Source of the DNA: Streptomyces luomodiensis
Lineage (GTDB): Bacteria > Actinomycetota > Actinomycetes > Streptomycetales > Streptomycetaceae
Reading direction: 5' to 3'
Length of the DNA: 64,000 nt
Assembly: GCF_031679605.1 (NCBI RefSeq)
Contig: NZ_CP117522.1
Coordinates: 5,828,001 to 5,892,000, forward strand
The translations under genes were made by a program, and so were the position numbers. Numbering within the stretch: the first letter of the stretch is position 1; each line of letters begins with the position of its first letter. Shown piece after piece: positions 33,697 to 42,987 of the stretch. Below the pieces are notes generated by a model. It was given only the letters and a program-made list of their open reading frames with translations, was not told the origin of the DNA and searched no databases.

Positions 33697-36393
33697 GTGG
33701 TGGAGCAGCTGACGCAGCACGATCCGAGGCGGATCGGCCCTTTCGAGGTGCTCGGCCGTCTCGGCGCGGGCGGCATGGGGCTGGTCTATCTGGCCCGCTC
33801 GGCATCGGGCCGACGGGTCGCGATCAAGACGGTCCGGACCGAGCTCGCCGAGGACCAGCTGTTCCGTGTCCGGTTCACCCGTGAGGTGGAGGCGGCCCGC
33901 GCGGTCAGCGGGTTCTACACGGCCGCGGTCGTGGACGCCGATCCGCGCGCCGCGGTGCCGTGGTTGGCCACGGCCTATGTGCCGGCTCCCTCCCTCGAGG
34001 AAATCGTCAACGAGTGCGGGCCGATGCCCGCCCAGGCGGTGCGGTGGCTGGCGGCCGGGGTCGCCGAGGCGCTCCAGTCCATCCACGGCGCGGGTCTGGT
34101 CCACCGGGATCTGAAGCCGTCCAATGTGCTGGTCGTCGAGGACGGTCCGCGCGTGATCGACTTCGGTATCGCCTCCGGTGTCTCGAACACCCGGCTGACG
34201 ATGACCAACGTCGCGGTCGGCACCCCCGCCTACATGTCGCCCGAGCAGGCGCGCGACTCGCGCAGTGTGACGGGCGCGAGCGACATCTTCTCGCTCGGCT
34301 CGACGCTGACCTTCGCGGCCACCGGACACGCGCCCTTCCACGGCGCCAACCCGGTGGAGACCGTGTTCATGCTGCTGCGCGAGGGCCCCGACCTGGCCGG
34401 GCTGCCGGACGAGCTGCGGCCGCTCATCGAGTCGTGCATGCAGATGGAGCCCGAGCGGCGGCCGTCCCCGGCCGATCTGCAGTCCCAGCTGGCCCCGCAT
34501 CTGTTCGCCTCCAACGCCGACGACAGTGGTACGGCCTCGGCCTGGCTGCCGGGCGGCGCCGTCGCGCTCATCGAGCGCAAGCGCAGCGGTCGCAACCAGG
34601 TGCGCTCCTCCCGGCCCGCGGCCGACGGCGGCCGTCCGGCCGGGCACGCCGGAAGCGCTGGGCACGGCGGGAGCGGTGGCGGCCGGTCGGCCGCGCCGCT
34701 GCCCCCGGAGCGTCCGCCCGCACCGCCCTCGTACGCCCCCGCCGCGGGCGCCTCCGCAGGCGGGCGTGGCGGTCGGCACGGCGCGGGTGGGCCCGCCGGA
34801 GCGGGCGGCTGGGAGCCCGTGGGCACGGGCGACCCGCGCGGGGGCCTGCGCACGCCGGAGGCCGCGAGCCCGCCGGGCGCGCTGGGCGCCATCGGACCCG
34901 GGCGGCACGCCGCCCCCGCCGGACGTCCCTCCGCCGCACCCGCCCCGGCCGCACCCGCCGCGCCCTCGTCCGCCGGGCCCCCGTCCGCCGCGCCCGCCCC
35001 GGTACCCGCCGGGGCCGACGGGGCGGTGCGGCTGCCCGGATCGCCGGTGCCGATCGGCCCCGGGCTCCGGGCCGCCGACGCGCGGGAGCCGCAGCCGCAG
35101 CACGGCACCGGGCCCGCGACCGGCTGGGTGCGTCCGCCGGCCGGGGTCACGAGCGGAGGGCTGAGCGGAGGCGACGGCACGGCCGCCGTCCCGCCGCCGC
35201 ACTCCCCGCCGGCCGAGCCGTCCGAACCGCCGGCCCAGGGAGCCGGGCAGGGCCGCTGGCGCCCGTGGCGGTTCCGCATGTCGAACGACGTCTGGGGCAC
35301 CCCGGCCGTCGCCGGCGACCTGCTGTACGTGACCTCGTTCGAGGTGCACGCCCTGGATGTGGCCACCGGCCGGCGCCAGTTCAAGACGCGTGACGTGGCG
35401 TGGGCGATGGCCGTGGCGAACGGCCGCATCCACGCCTCCGACGGCCCCACGCTGTACGCGCTGGACGCGGAGGACGGCGCGGAGCGCTGGCGTCTGTCGA
35501 CCGACGGCTGGGTCTACTCCCTCAAGGTCGATCGCGGCACGGTCGTCACCGGCACGCGCGGCGGTGGCGTCCAGGCGTGGGAGGCGGCCAACGGCGAGCT
35601 GCTGTGGGAGAGGCAGGGCCTCCAGACCGACTTCGAGACGCCCGAGTCCGGCCCGGTGATCCACGACGGGACGGTCTATGTGTGGGCGGACGCGCGGCTG
35701 CGCGCCCTGGAGGCGCGCACCGGCGCGGAGCGCTGGTCGTACCCGGTGGGCGACGCGGCGTCCTGCGGCGGTGTGCCGCTGCGTCTGCTGCCGGCGCCCG
35801 ACGGGGTGGTCTACGTCTCGGCGGGGACGCGGGTGCTCGCGCTCGACATCGCCCGCGGGGATGTGCGGTGGCGTTTCGAGGCGCCCGCGGTCTTCCTGTG
35901 CGCCCCCGCGTACGCGCCGGGACCCGCGGTGACCGGCGGCGGTATCTACATCGCTGACTATCTGGGCACGGTCTACGCGCTGGACGCGGCGAACGGCCGC
36001 GACCGCTGGCGGATCGCGACCGAGGCCCGGCAGTCGATCGAACCGGTGCTGGTGGCCGAGGGCTCGGTCCATCTGGGCAGCGGTGGCGCGCTCTACACGC
36101 TCGACGCGGTCACCGGCACGCCCAAGTGGCGGTTCGCGGCGGGTGGCGAGGTCATCGGTTCGCCGGTGGTCGCCGACGGCCGGGTCCACTTCGGCTCGGC
36201 CGACCACTGCCTCTACACGGTGGACGCGGCGGGCGGACAGCTGCGCTGGAAGCTGGCGACCGGCGGTGAGATCACCGGCTCGCCGGTGGCCGCCAAGGGC
36301 GTGGTGTACGCGTGCAGCAAGGACCGCTGCGTCTACGCGCTGGACGCGGTCAAGGGCACGGGCCAGTCCCGTCCGTCGGGCGGCCGGGCCTGA
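33697..36393 (+). CDS. afsK: AfsK-type Ser/Thr kinase with PQQ beta-propeller
   Basis: An 898-residue kinase that matches Streptomyces AfsK from its start ([21 protein letters not shown]). The kinase domain (about 13-270) has GAGGMG, Lys44, HRD at 136-138 and DFG. The activation-loop Thr falls at residue 168 (LTMTN), the position reported for autophosphorylation in S. coelicolor AfsK. A Gly/Pro/Ala-rich linker (about 280-520), longer than I remember for S. coelicolor, leads to a C-terminal beta-propeller of PQQ/WD-like repeats ([16 protein letters not shown] and similar, about 521-890). AfsK phosphorylates AfsR and affects secondary metabolism and hyphal branching. GTG 33697 follows GGGGAGG. 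Here afsR lies about 8 kb downstream with catabolic genes between. Confidence 0.95.
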   Translation: MVEQLTQHDPRRIGPFEVLGRLGAGGMGLVYLARSASGRRVAIKTVRTELAEDQLFRVRFTREVEAARAVSGFYTAAVVDADPRAAVPWLATAYVPAPSLEEIVNECGPMPAQAVRWLAAGVAEALQSIHGAGLVHRDLKPSNVLVVEDGPRVIDFGIASGVSNTRLTMTNVAVGTPAYMSPEQARDSRSVTGASDIFSLGSTLTFAATGHAPFHGANPVETVFMLLREGPDLAGLPDELRPLIESCMQMEPERRPSPADLQSQLAPHLFASNADDSGTASAWLPGGAVALIERKRSGRNQVRSSRPAADGGRPAGHAGSAGHGGSGGGRSAAPLPPERPPAPPSYAPAAGASAGGRGGRHGAGGPAGAGGWEPVGTGDPRGGLRTPEAASPPGALGAIGPGRHAAPAGRPSAAPAPAAPAAPSSAGPPSAAPAPVPAGADGAVRLPGSPVPIGPGLRAADAREPQPQHGTGPATGWVRPPAGVTSGGLSGGDGTAAVPPPHSPPAEPSEPPAQGAGQGRWRPWRFRMSNDVWGTPAVAGDLLYVTSFEVHALDVATGRRQFKTRDVAWAMAVANGRIHASDGPTLYALDAEDGAERWRLSTDGWVYSLKVDRGTVVTGTRGGGVQAWEAANGELLWERQGLQTDFETPESGPVIHDGTVYVWADARLRALEARTGAERWSYPVGDAASCGGVPLRLLPAPDGVVYVSAGTRVLALDIARGDVRWRFEAPAVFLCAPAYAPGPAVTGGGIYIADYLGTVYALDAANGRDRWRIATEARQSIEPVLVAEGSVHLGSGGALYTLDAVTGTPKWRFAAGGEVIGSPVVADGRVHFGSADHCLYTVDAAGGQLRWKLATGGEITGSPVAAKGVVYACSKDRCVYALDAVKGTGQSRPSGGRA

Positions 36394-36475
36394 CCGAGCC
36401 CGCCCGACGGGCGTCCGGAGGCGGCCGGGCCGTGAGCCGTGTCCCTGTCAATTCCTGCTACGGTGGCGGGCGTTC

Positions 36476-36504
36476 ATCGACCTCCTGGGAGCCGGGAGGT
36501 CGAT
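36476..36504. terminator. 10-bp hairpin after afsK
   Basis: ATCGACCTCC (36476-36485) pairs perfectly with GGAGGTCGAT (36495-36504) around a 9-base loop. It may terminate afsK or lie in the 5' leader of the next gene, whose ATG is 60 bases on. Confidence 0.55.
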
Positions 36505-36564
36505 GGGTATCTCCGCGCGGTTTCCGCGCGGTCTTCGTGCGGTCTTCGGGGGACGGGGTCTGTC

Positions 36565-37128
36565 ATGCGGCGTGGTCTACGGCTGGCTGCCGTGCTCACC
36601 GTGGTGCTCGTGGCGCTGACCGGGTTCAAGGGGCGCGGTCATGGCCACGGGGGTGGTGGAGGCGGCTGTTCCAGCTCCTCCTCGCACCACTCGGGGTCCA
36701 GCTCCGGTTCCGGCTCAGGTGGCTACTCGGACTCCGACGACGAGAGCTCCACCACCGGTGTAGGCACGGGTGGGTCCCGCTACCGCGACTACGACGATGA
36801 CGACTACGGCGACAGCGCGTCCAGCGGCTCCTCGGGCGGCTCGGCGTCGTCCTCCGAGCCCGAGGCGACCGTCGTCAGCTGTGCGGGCAAGGACGCGAAG
36901 GACGAGAGCGGCCGCCCGGCGGCGACCGTGAAGGTGCGCAACCGCTCGGGCGTGGCCGAGACCTACTCCGTCGACATGAACTTCAAGGACCGGGACGGTG
37001 TGACCCTGACGTCCGGCCGGGCCGATGTACGGGTCCCCGCGGGGCGGTCGAGGACCGTACGGGTGCCGCTCGACGATCCGTCGCCCTCGGGAACCGTGGT
37101 GACGTGTGAGGTCGTCTCCGTCCTCTGA
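36565..37128 (+). CDS. Small exported Ser/Gly-rich protein
   Basis: 187 residues. An N-terminal signal-like segment (MRRGLRLAAVLTVVLVALTGF) is followed by a His/Gly stretch, a Cys and a Ser/Gly/Asp-rich low-complexity linker (about 35-100). A compact C-terminal domain of about 85 residues then begins ATVVSCAGKDAKDESG and ends VVTCEVVSVL, with two Cys that could pair. The domain resembles that of the next gene (extracellular Ig-like, CARDB-like). Function unknown; downstream of afsK, it could be a cell-surface partner. ATG is the first Met at the signal peptide. Confidence 0.78.
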   Translation: MRRGLRLAAVLTVVLVALTGFKGRGHGHGGGGGGCSSSSSHHSGSSSGSGSGGYSDSDDESSTTGVGTGGSRYRDYDDDDYGDSASSGSSGGSASSSEPEATVVSCAGKDAKDESGRPAATVKVRNRSGVAETYSVDMNFKDRDGVTLTSGRADVRVPAGRSRTVRVPLDDPSPSGTVVTCEVVSVL

Positions 37129-37262
37129 AGCCGGAAGCCGGTGAGCCGGGTCAGGCGCGTCTGAAGGTGACTTTGGGGTAGCGGAACCTGCCGCTATGGT
37201 GGCGCGCACATGTCAACTGACCGCGGTTGGCTCGAATGTGTCTTTCTAACGGGGGTAATACC

Positions 37263-37793
37263 ATGCAACGCCGCTCTGTCCGTATCGTCGCCGTCGCCCT
37301 GATCGGGCTCATGGCGCTGACCGGCTGCGGAAAGAAGAAGGGCGGAAGCCACGGCAGCGGCCTCGGGGGGTTCACCTCCGGGGGGAGCGGCGGCGACAGC
37401 CCGCTGTCCGACCCCAGCGGCCTGCCCACCGGCCTGCCGTCGTACGACTCCAGCACCCCCACCCCGTCGTACTCCCCGTCCGTGCCGCCCACCTACAACT
37501 CGGACGGCACGATCGACATCTCCGCCAGCGGCTGCGACTACGACGAGTCGACCAGCTCGTTCGAGTACACCCTCACCATCAGGAACCCCGAGACGCAGTC
37601 CATGCACTACTCGATCACCATCGAGTGGGAGAACCAGGCCGGCGGCGCCCTGCTGGGCTCCGATTACAAGTCCGTCACCGTGGCGCCCGGCAGCAGCCAG
37701 ACCCTCAGCGCCACCTCCTACCGCTACCTCACCGAGCAGACGTCCTTCACCTGTGATGTCACCTCGGCGCTCAAGTACCCGAGCTCCACCTGA
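37263..37793 (+). CDS. Small lipoprotein related to the preceding gene
   Basis: 176 residues. The signal peptide with lipobox LTGC (Cys at about residue 22) marks it as a lipoprotein. A Gly/Ser/Pro-rich linker reaches about residue 85, then an 85-residue C-terminal domain starts DISASGCDYDESTSSFEYTL and contains two Cys placed as in the upstream protein. ATG follows GGGGG. The regions upstream of the two genes share a -10-like TACGGTGGCG/TATGGTGGCG block, so they look like a duplicated pair. Function unknown. Confidence 0.8.
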   Translation: MQRRSVRIVAVALIGLMALTGCGKKKGGSHGSGLGGFTSGGSGGDSPLSDPSGLPTGLPSYDSSTPTPSYSPSVPPTYNSDGTIDISASGCDYDESTSSFEYTLTIRNPETQSMHYSITIEWENQAGGALLGSDYKSVTVAPGSSQTLSATSYRYLTEQTSFTCDVTSALKYPSST

Positions 37794-37821
37794 GGCCCGA
37801 GCCGATCCGGGACCGGCGGCC

Positions 37822-38589
37822 TCACCGGGTACGGAAGCCGGGCGTGCGGGCCGCGAAGAGCGCGGCCTGGCGTCCCGGCGGCAGATTGCCCAGCGCGATC
37901 AACTGCGGGGCGCGCGCGAGCGCCTGAGTCAGCGTCGCCTCCTTCGCCGCCCACAGCGCCCTTACGGTGCCCTGCACCGCCTCCGTCGGATACGACGCGA
38001 TGACCGAGGCGGCGCGGATGGCCGCCGTAAGGGCTTCACCGACCGGGGTCACCTCGCTGACCAGGCCCGTCTCATACGCCCGCCGGGCCGTGAGCCGCTC
38101 CGCCGTCCCCATCAGCGCCATCCGCGCGACTTCGCCCATCGGCATGCGCTGCGCCATGTAGACGGCCTCATAGGCGCTGACCATCCCGTAGCTGGTGTGC
38201 GGGTCGAAGAAGGTCGCCGTCTCGTCCGCGACGATGAACTCGGTCTCGCCCAGCAGATAGAACGCCCCGCCGCACGCCATCCCGGCCACCGCCGCGATCA
38301 CCGGCTTCCACAGGTCGTTCGCCTTCGGTCCGACGGTGCGCAGCGGATCGTCCATCGCGTACGGCGACGGCGGCTGCGGGATCTCCACCGAGCGGTCGAC
38401 ACCGGTGCTGAAGGCCCGGCCGCCCGCGCCGGTGAGGACCACGGCCCGGACCGACGCGTCCTGGCGCAGCCGCCGCCATACGGCCGTCAGTTCGCCGGCC
38501 GTCTCCAGGTCGATGGCGTTGTGCCGCTCGGGCCGGTCGAGGGTGACGACCGTGACGCCGCCCTCGTCGGCCCGCACACGGACCGTCAT
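37822..38589 (-). CDS. Enoyl-CoA hydratase/isomerase
   Basis: A 255-residue crotonase-family protein. The oxyanion-hole loop GGRAFSTGVDRS (about 56-67) and GMACGGAFYLLGETEFIVADE (about 103-123) are clear, with FFDPHTSYGMVSAYEAVYMAQRM after them. The usual catalytic Glu positions are not obvious, so hydratase, isomerase and hydrolase activities all remain possible. Its ATG overlaps the stop of the DUF35 gene (ATGA), completing the operon thiolase, DUF35, hydratase read from site 8. Confidence 0.86.
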   Translation of the reverse strand: MTVRVRADEGGVTVVTLDRPERHNAIDLETAGELTAVWRRLRQDASVRAVVLTGAGGRAFSTGVDRSVEIPQPPSPYAMDDPLRTVGPKANDLWKPVIAAVAGMACGGAFYLLGETEFIVADETATFFDPHTSYGMVSAYEAVYMAQRMPMGEVARMALMGTAERLTARRAYETGLVSEVTPVGEALTAAIRAASVIASYPTEAVQGTVRALWAAKEATLTQALARAPQLIALGNLPPGRQAALFAARTPGFRTR

Positions 38590-39089
38590 GGCCGCTCCAG
38601 CAGCCAGCGGACCACCGTGAGACCGTCGTCCGTCTCGTGGAAGGCGGCCTTCACGGGCGCGCCGATGCGGAGGCGCTCCGGCGGGACCGAGTTCAGCGCG
38701 GCGTCGGCGGAGGCGACCAGATTGCCCACCAGCCGGATGCGCGGGGCGTCCGCGAGCTCCACGAGGATCACGTTGTAGGGCGCCTGGGCCGCGTAGCCGG
38801 GCAACAGCGGCGGATGGGGCAGAACGTACGACCAGATCCGGCCGCGGCCGCTCATCTTTGTCCACAGGCTGTCGAAGGACTGGCAGTGGGGGCAGCAGGG
38901 CCGGGGCGGAAAGCGCGGTTCGCCGCAGTCGGCGCAGCTTTGGACGCGCAGTTCGCCGCGCGCCGCGTAGCGGAAGAAGGGCGCCCCGTCTTCGTCGGGC
39001 ACGGGGGCCAGCAGCCCGTCAGCCCGGCCGCTGCCGCCGGTTGCGCCACTTCCGCCGCTTCCGGCCGTCGTCGTATCCGTCTGTGTCAT
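38586..39089 (-). CDS. DUF35 OB-fold protein with zinc ribbon
   Basis: About 167 residues. After a Thr/Gly/Ser-rich N-terminus of about 27 residues comes the zinc ribbon (CADCGEPRFPPRPCCPHC, about residues 54-71) and an OB-fold (RIWSYVLPHPPLLPG, APYNVILVEL). An alternative TTG start lies 12 bases earlier. It is encoded between a thiolase-fold and a crotonase-fold gene with coupled stops and starts. This is the arrangement expected for a hydratase/aldolase complex such as those that remove the steroid side chain (family knowledge; substrate here unknown). Confidence 0.86.
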   Translation of the reverse strand: MTQTDTTTAGSGGSGATGGSGRADGLLAPVPDEDGAPFFRYAARGELRVQSCADCGEPRFPPRPCCPHCQSFDSLWTKMSGRGRIWSYVLPHPPLLPGYAAQAPYNVILVELADAPRIRLVGNLVASADAALNSVPPERLRIGAPVKAAFHETDDGLTVVRWLLERP

Positions 39090-39146
39090 GGCGTCGGTCA
39101 ACTCCTCAACTCCTCAATCCCGCAGCTCGAACAGCTCCTCAGCTCC
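39090..39146 (-). repeat. GAGGAGTTGA-type repeats between thiolase and DUF35 genes
   Basis: On the minus strand the thiolase stop is embedded in degenerate GAGCTGAGGAGCTG / TTGAGGAGTTGAGGAG repeats that continue to the DUF35 start. The repeats supply several GAGGAG sequences that may act as ribosome binding sites for DUF35. Confidence 0.55.
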
Positions 39147-40335
39147 GCAGCAGCAGGGCCGATGTGGGAACCCCCTCACCCGCTGTGACCAGGCAGGTCG
39201 TGGCGCCGGGGACTTGGGCGGTGCTGGTGCCGCGCAGCTGTCTGACCCCCTCGGTGATGAGGTTGAAGCCATGGACGTACGCCTCGCTGAGGCCGCCCCC
39301 GCCGGTGTTGAGCGGCAGCCGTCCGCCGATCTCCAGCGCGCCCCCTTCGGTGAAGGCGGCGCCCTCGCCGCGGGCGCAGAAGCCGTAGCCCTCCAGGGAG
39401 AGCAGGATCAGGGGGGTGAACGCGTCGTAGATCTGCGCGACATCGATGTCCTGGGGTCCGAAGTCGGCGGTTTTCCACAGCCGGCGGGCGGCGGTCCAGG
39501 AGGGGCCGGTGAGCGGGTCGTCGTTCCAGTAGTTGACCATCCCGTGGACTTGCGCGGGCAGCCCCTGGGCGGCGGAGTGGACGTACACGGGCCGGTGCCG
39601 GCAGTCGCGCGCCCGCTCGGCCGACACCACCACGCAGGCCAGCGCGCCGTCGGTCTCCAGGCAGTTGTCGAAGAGGCAGAGCGGTTCGCTGATCCAGCGC
39701 GCGGTCATGTACATCTCGCGGGTCAGCGGACGCTCGTACATGATCGCGGCGGGGTTCTGATTGGCCCGGTTGCGGCAGGCCAGCGCCACATTGAAGAAGT
39801 GATCGCGGGTCGCGCCGTACTCATGCATATAGCGCCGGGCCAGCAGCCCGATCTCATCGGCCGGGCGCAGCAGCCCGTAGGGCCGGGTCCACTGGGCCGG
39901 GGTGGGCAGCTGGACCCGGGTGTTGGTCCAGGGGCGCGGACCGCTGCCGCGTTTGCGTGACCGCCAGGCCACCCCGACGCTCGCCTGCCCGGTGGCGATC
40001 GCGGCCGCCAGATGCGCGACGGTCGCACAGGAGCCGCCGCCCCCGTAGCCGACCTTGCTGAAGAAGGTCACATCGCCCGCGCCGATGGCCTTGGCCACCT
40101 CGACCTCGTCGGTGTCCTCCATGGTGTACGAGGCGAAGGCGTCCACCTCGGACGGGGCGATACCGGCGTCGTCGAGTGCGGCGAGGATCGCCCGGCAGGC
40201 CAGGGTCTTCTCGGACTCGGGGAGGCGTTTGGCGAAGGGGGTCTGCCCGATGCCGGCTATCGCGGTCGCGTCCTTCAAGGGCGCCGCCGTCGCCGTCGCG
40301 TCCTCATATCTCGCCGTCGCCCTCGTCGCCCCCAT
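39139..40335 (-). CDS. Thiolase-fold Ltp2-like protein
   Basis: A 398-residue thiolase-superfamily protein. It has GGGSCATVAHLAAAIATG (about 85-102), where the Cys sits near the nucleophile position. DVAQIYDAFTPLILLSLEGYGFCARGEGA follows, then a C-terminal loop NTGGGGLSEAYVHGF, which lacks the His-Pro of true thiolases. This combination resembles the retro-aldolase Ltp2 that works with a DUF35 partner. The frame is open to 40359, but ATG 40333-40335 has GGAGG 7 bases upstream. Promoter contains site 8, shared with a divergent CoA ligase. Confidence 0.87.
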   Translation of the reverse strand: MGATRATARYEDATATAAPLKDATAIAGIGQTPFAKRLPESEKTLACRAILAALDDAGIAPSEVDAFASYTMEDTDEVEVAKAIGAGDVTFFSKVGYGGGGSCATVAHLAAAIATGQASVGVAWRSRKRGSGPRPWTNTRVQLPTPAQWTRPYGLLRPADEIGLLARRYMHEYGATRDHFFNVALACRNRANQNPAAIMYERPLTREMYMTARWISEPLCLFDNCLETDGALACVVVSAERARDCRHRPVYVHSAAQGLPAQVHGMVNYWNDDPLTGPSWTAARRLWKTADFGPQDIDVAQIYDAFTPLILLSLEGYGFCARGEGAAFTEGGALEIGGRLPLNTGGGGLSEAYVHGFNLITEGVRQLRGTSTAQVPGATTCLVTAGEGVPTSALLLRS

Positions 40336-40391
40336 GGCCGCCTCCGTGGTCGCGTTCACCGGTGCTGACAGCGGGGAAGGCTACCGCTAAT

Positions 40392-40406
40392 CTGACGGTC
40401 AGTCAG
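40392..40406. promoter_or_regulatory. Candidate regulon operator, site 8
   Basis: CTGACGGTCAGTCAG has one arm mismatch. It lies between the divergent thiolase operon (56 bases) and the CoA ligase (45 bases) and could control both. Confidence 0.8.
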
Positions 40407-40451
40407 CTACTGGGGTCGTCCGTCCCGGATTCCGGGGAGGGGAGCGGTCCG

Positions 40452-42047
40452 ATGCGCACCACCATTCCGGCCCTGATCCGGGCGGCGGTCGAGCGGTACG
40501 GCCCGGCCGAGGCCGTCGTCGAGGGCCGCGCCCGGATCTCCTACGCGGAGCTCGGCGCCCGGATCGAACGCGCGGCGGCCGCGTGCGTCGCCTCGGGTCT
40601 CGAACCGGGCGACCGCGCCGCGGTCTGGGCGCCCAACACCACCGACTGGATCGTGGCGGCGCTCGGCGCGGTCACCGCGGGCGGGGTGCTGGTCCCGGTC
40701 AACACCCGTTTCAAGGGCGCGGAGGCCGCGTATGTGCTGCGCCGCACCCGGGCCACGCATCTGTTCATCACCGGCACCTTCCTGGGCACCTCGTACGTGG
40801 CCTCGCTGCGCCGGGCGGTGGGGGAGGGGCCGGGCCGCGGCCCCCTGCCGGGGCTGCCCTATCTGCGGGAGGTGGTCGTCCTCGCCGACGACGGCCCGGA
40901 GGACTTCCGTACCTGGCGCGACTTCCTGGCGTCGGGCGAGGCCGTGCCGCCGGAGGAGGTCCGGTGCCGGGCGGAGGCGGTGCGGCCCCTGGACCCCTCC
41001 GACATCACCTTCACCTCCGGCACCACCGGTCGGCCCAAGGGCGTGGTGACCACGCACTCCCAGACCGTGCGCGTCTTCGACACCTGGAGCGAGATCACGG
41101 GCCTGGCGGCGGACGACCGCTACCTCATCGTGAACCCGTTCTTCCACACCTTCGGCTACAAGGCGGGCATCATCGCCTGTCTGAGCCGGGGGGCGACGAT
41201 GGTGCCGCAGCCGGTCTTCGGCGTGGAGACCGCCCTGGCCCATATCGCCGCCGAGCGCATCACCGTCCTCCCCGGCCCGCCCACCCTCCACCAGTCCCTC
41301 CTCGACCACCCGTCCCGCGCCGCCCATGACCTGTCCACCCTGCGGCTGGTCGTCACCGGCGCCGCCGTCGTCCCGCTGGAGCTGGTGGAGCGCCTGCGCT
41401 CGGAGCTCGGGGTCGCCACCGTCCTGACGGCGTACGGACTGACGGAGGCGTCCGGCATCGTCACCATGTGCCGTCGCGGCGACCCGCCCGAGGTCATCGC
41501 GGGTACGGCGGGCCGCGCGATCCCGCACACCGAGATCAAGATCGTCCACTCAACCGGAGGGGAGCTCCCCCCGGGCCGGCCGGGCGAGGTCTGGGTGCGC
41601 GGCTACCACATCACCCCCGGCTACTTCGAGGACCCGATCGCCACCTCCGGCACCATCACCCCCGACGGCTGGCTGCGGACGGGCGATGTCGGGGTGCTGG
41701 ACGAGCACGGCAATCTGCGCATCACCGACCGCATCAAGGACATGTTCATCGTCGGGGGCTTCAACGCCTACCCGGCCGAGATCGAGCAGCTCATCGCCCG
41801 CCACCCCGATGTGGCCGACGTGGCCGTCATCGGCATTCCGGATCCGCGGCTGGGCGAGGTCGCCAAGGCGTACGCGGTCCGCCGCCCGGACTCGACGCTG
41901 ACGGCGGACGACCTGATCGCCTGGTCGCGGCGGGAGATGGCCAACTACAAGGTGCCGCGGCAGGTGGAGTTCCTCCCCGCGCTGCCGCGCAACGCCAGCG
42001 GCAAGATCCTCAAGGCCGCGCTCCGGGCCGACCGCCCAGTGCCGTAG
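40452..42047 (+). CDS. AMP-forming acyl-CoA ligase (FadD type)
   Basis: A 531-residue ANL enzyme. The motif FTSGTTGRPKGVVTTHSQTVR lies near residues 188-208, TAYGLTEASGIVTM near 325-338, and LRTGDVGVLDEHGNLRITDRIKDMFIVGGFNAYPAEIE near 410-447. The catalytic Lys is in NASGKILKAALR at the C-terminus. The profile resembles FadD3 and FadD17-type ligases of actinobacterial ring or steroid degradation. ATG 40452 follows GGGGAGGGGAG; the open frame upstream crosses the operator and is not used. Confidence 0.92.
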   Translation: MRTTIPALIRAAVERYGPAEAVVEGRARISYAELGARIERAAAACVASGLEPGDRAAVWAPNTTDWIVAALGAVTAGGVLVPVNTRFKGAEAAYVLRRTRATHLFITGTFLGTSYVASLRRAVGEGPGRGPLPGLPYLREVVVLADDGPEDFRTWRDFLASGEAVPPEEVRCRAEAVRPLDPSDITFTSGTTGRPKGVVTTHSQTVRVFDTWSEITGLAADDRYLIVNPFFHTFGYKAGIIACLSRGATMVPQPVFGVETALAHIAAERITVLPGPPTLHQSLLDHPSRAAHDLSTLRLVVTGAAVVPLELVERLRSELGVATVLTAYGLTEASGIVTMCRRGDPPEVIAGTAGRAIPHTEIKIVHSTGGELPPGRPGEVWVRGYHITPGYFEDPIATSGTITPDGWLRTGDVGVLDEHGNLRITDRIKDMFIVGGFNAYPAEIEQLIARHPDVADVAVIGIPDPRLGEVAKAYAVRRPDSTLTADDLIAWSRREMANYKVPRQVEFLPALPRNASGKILKAALRADRPVP

Positions 42048-42061
42048 CTCCGGGCCGGCTG

Positions 42062-42127
42062 CCCGTCCCCGCAGGGCTTTCGCCTACCCCCGCAGGGCCC
42101 TCGCTCATCCCCGCAGGGCCCTCATCC
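42062..42127 (-). repeat. About 22-bp repeat spanning the LLM gene stop
   Basis: Three copies of a unit containing CCCCGCAGGGC (plus strand) begin near 42064, 42084 and 42105. The last copy encodes the final codons and the TGA stop of the LLM oxidoreductase, so the array starts in the gene and runs into the spacer. Confidence 0.75.
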
Positions 42128-42914
42128 GCCGTCCGAAGCCCTCGGCGTCGCCGAACCACACCGCGAGGTGGTCCGCCCCGGCGGCGGCCCACGCGTCGAT
42201 CTCGGCCCGTACGTCCCGCACGTCCCGGCCGTCGTCGTCCCAGCCGATCCGGGCCCCGGCGTGGACACGCCGGCCGCCGCTCAGCTCGCGCAGCCGGGCG
42301 AGGTGCCCGGCGAACTCCCCGGGGTCGAGGCCGAACCCCTGCCACCAGTCGCCGATCTCCGCGGTCCGGCGCAGCGCGGCGGGGGAGTTGCCGCCGATGA
42401 GGAAGGGCACGGGCCGCTCGGGTACGGGCTGGAAGACCGCGCGGTCGTCGAAGGAGTGGAACGCGTCCTGGTACGGGCCGCCGCCGCTCTCGTGCAGATG
42501 CCGGATGAGCCGCAGGGCGCTGGTCGTCCGGGCCCCCCGTTCCGCGAAGTCGGCCCCCGCGGCGTCGAATTCGTACCGTTCCCACCCCGTGCCCGCCCCC
42601 AGGACGAAGCGGCCTCCGCTCATCCTGGCCAGCGTCGCCGTCTGCCGGGCGAGGATCAGCGGGTCGCGCAGGGGCAGCACCAGGACGGAGGTGCCCAGGG
42701 TGATCCGCCGGGTGACCGCGGCGATGGAGGCGAGCGCGATGAGCGGCTCGTAGACCCCGCCGTAGCGGTCCGGGCCGTACGGGCCCGGGGGCAGCACATG
42801 GTCGGGGAGCCACACTCCCTCGTATCCGAGCGCCTCGGCCTCCTGGGCCAGCGCGGTCAGTTCCCGTGGTCCCATCCGCGGGGACTCGTCGGGGAGGACG
42901 ACATGCAGCTCCAT
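42105..42914 (-). CDS. LLM-class F420-type oxidoreductase
   Basis: A 269-residue luciferase-like TIM-barrel oxidoreductase. It has LALASIAAVTRRITLGTSVLVLPLRDPLILARQTATL and GGRFVLGAGTGW, the core of F420-dependent methylene-H4MPT-reductase-like proteins. PVPFLIGGNSPAALRRTAEIGDWW is also typical. ATG 42912-42914 follows GAGAGGAG. No regulon palindrome of standard spacing lies upstream; only CTGACATCAG (42973-42982) is present. It converges on the CoA ligase gene. Substrate unknown, and FMN cannot be excluded as cofactor. Confidence 0.87.
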   Translation of the reverse strand: MELHVVLPDESPRMGPRELTALAQEAEALGYEGVWLPDHVLPPGPYGPDRYGGVYEPLIALASIAAVTRRITLGTSVLVLPLRDPLILARQTATLARMSGGRFVLGAGTGWERYEFDAAGADFAERGARTTSALRLIRHLHESGGGPYQDAFHSFDDRAVFQPVPERPVPFLIGGNSPAALRRTAEIGDWWQGFGLDPGEFAGHLARLRELSGGRRVHAGARIGWDDDGRDVRDVRAEIDAWAAAGADHLAVWFGDAEGFGRRMRALRG

Positions 42915-42987
42915 CGGGGCTCCTCTCACGGCCGGGGCGGGCCCGGCGGCTTCGATGAGCCCTTTCTAGACCCTGACATCAGTGCGA

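Noticed and set aside
42973..42982. CTGACATCAG upstream of the LLM gene as an operator
   Set aside because: The arms are too close together and the CG of each arm is missing.
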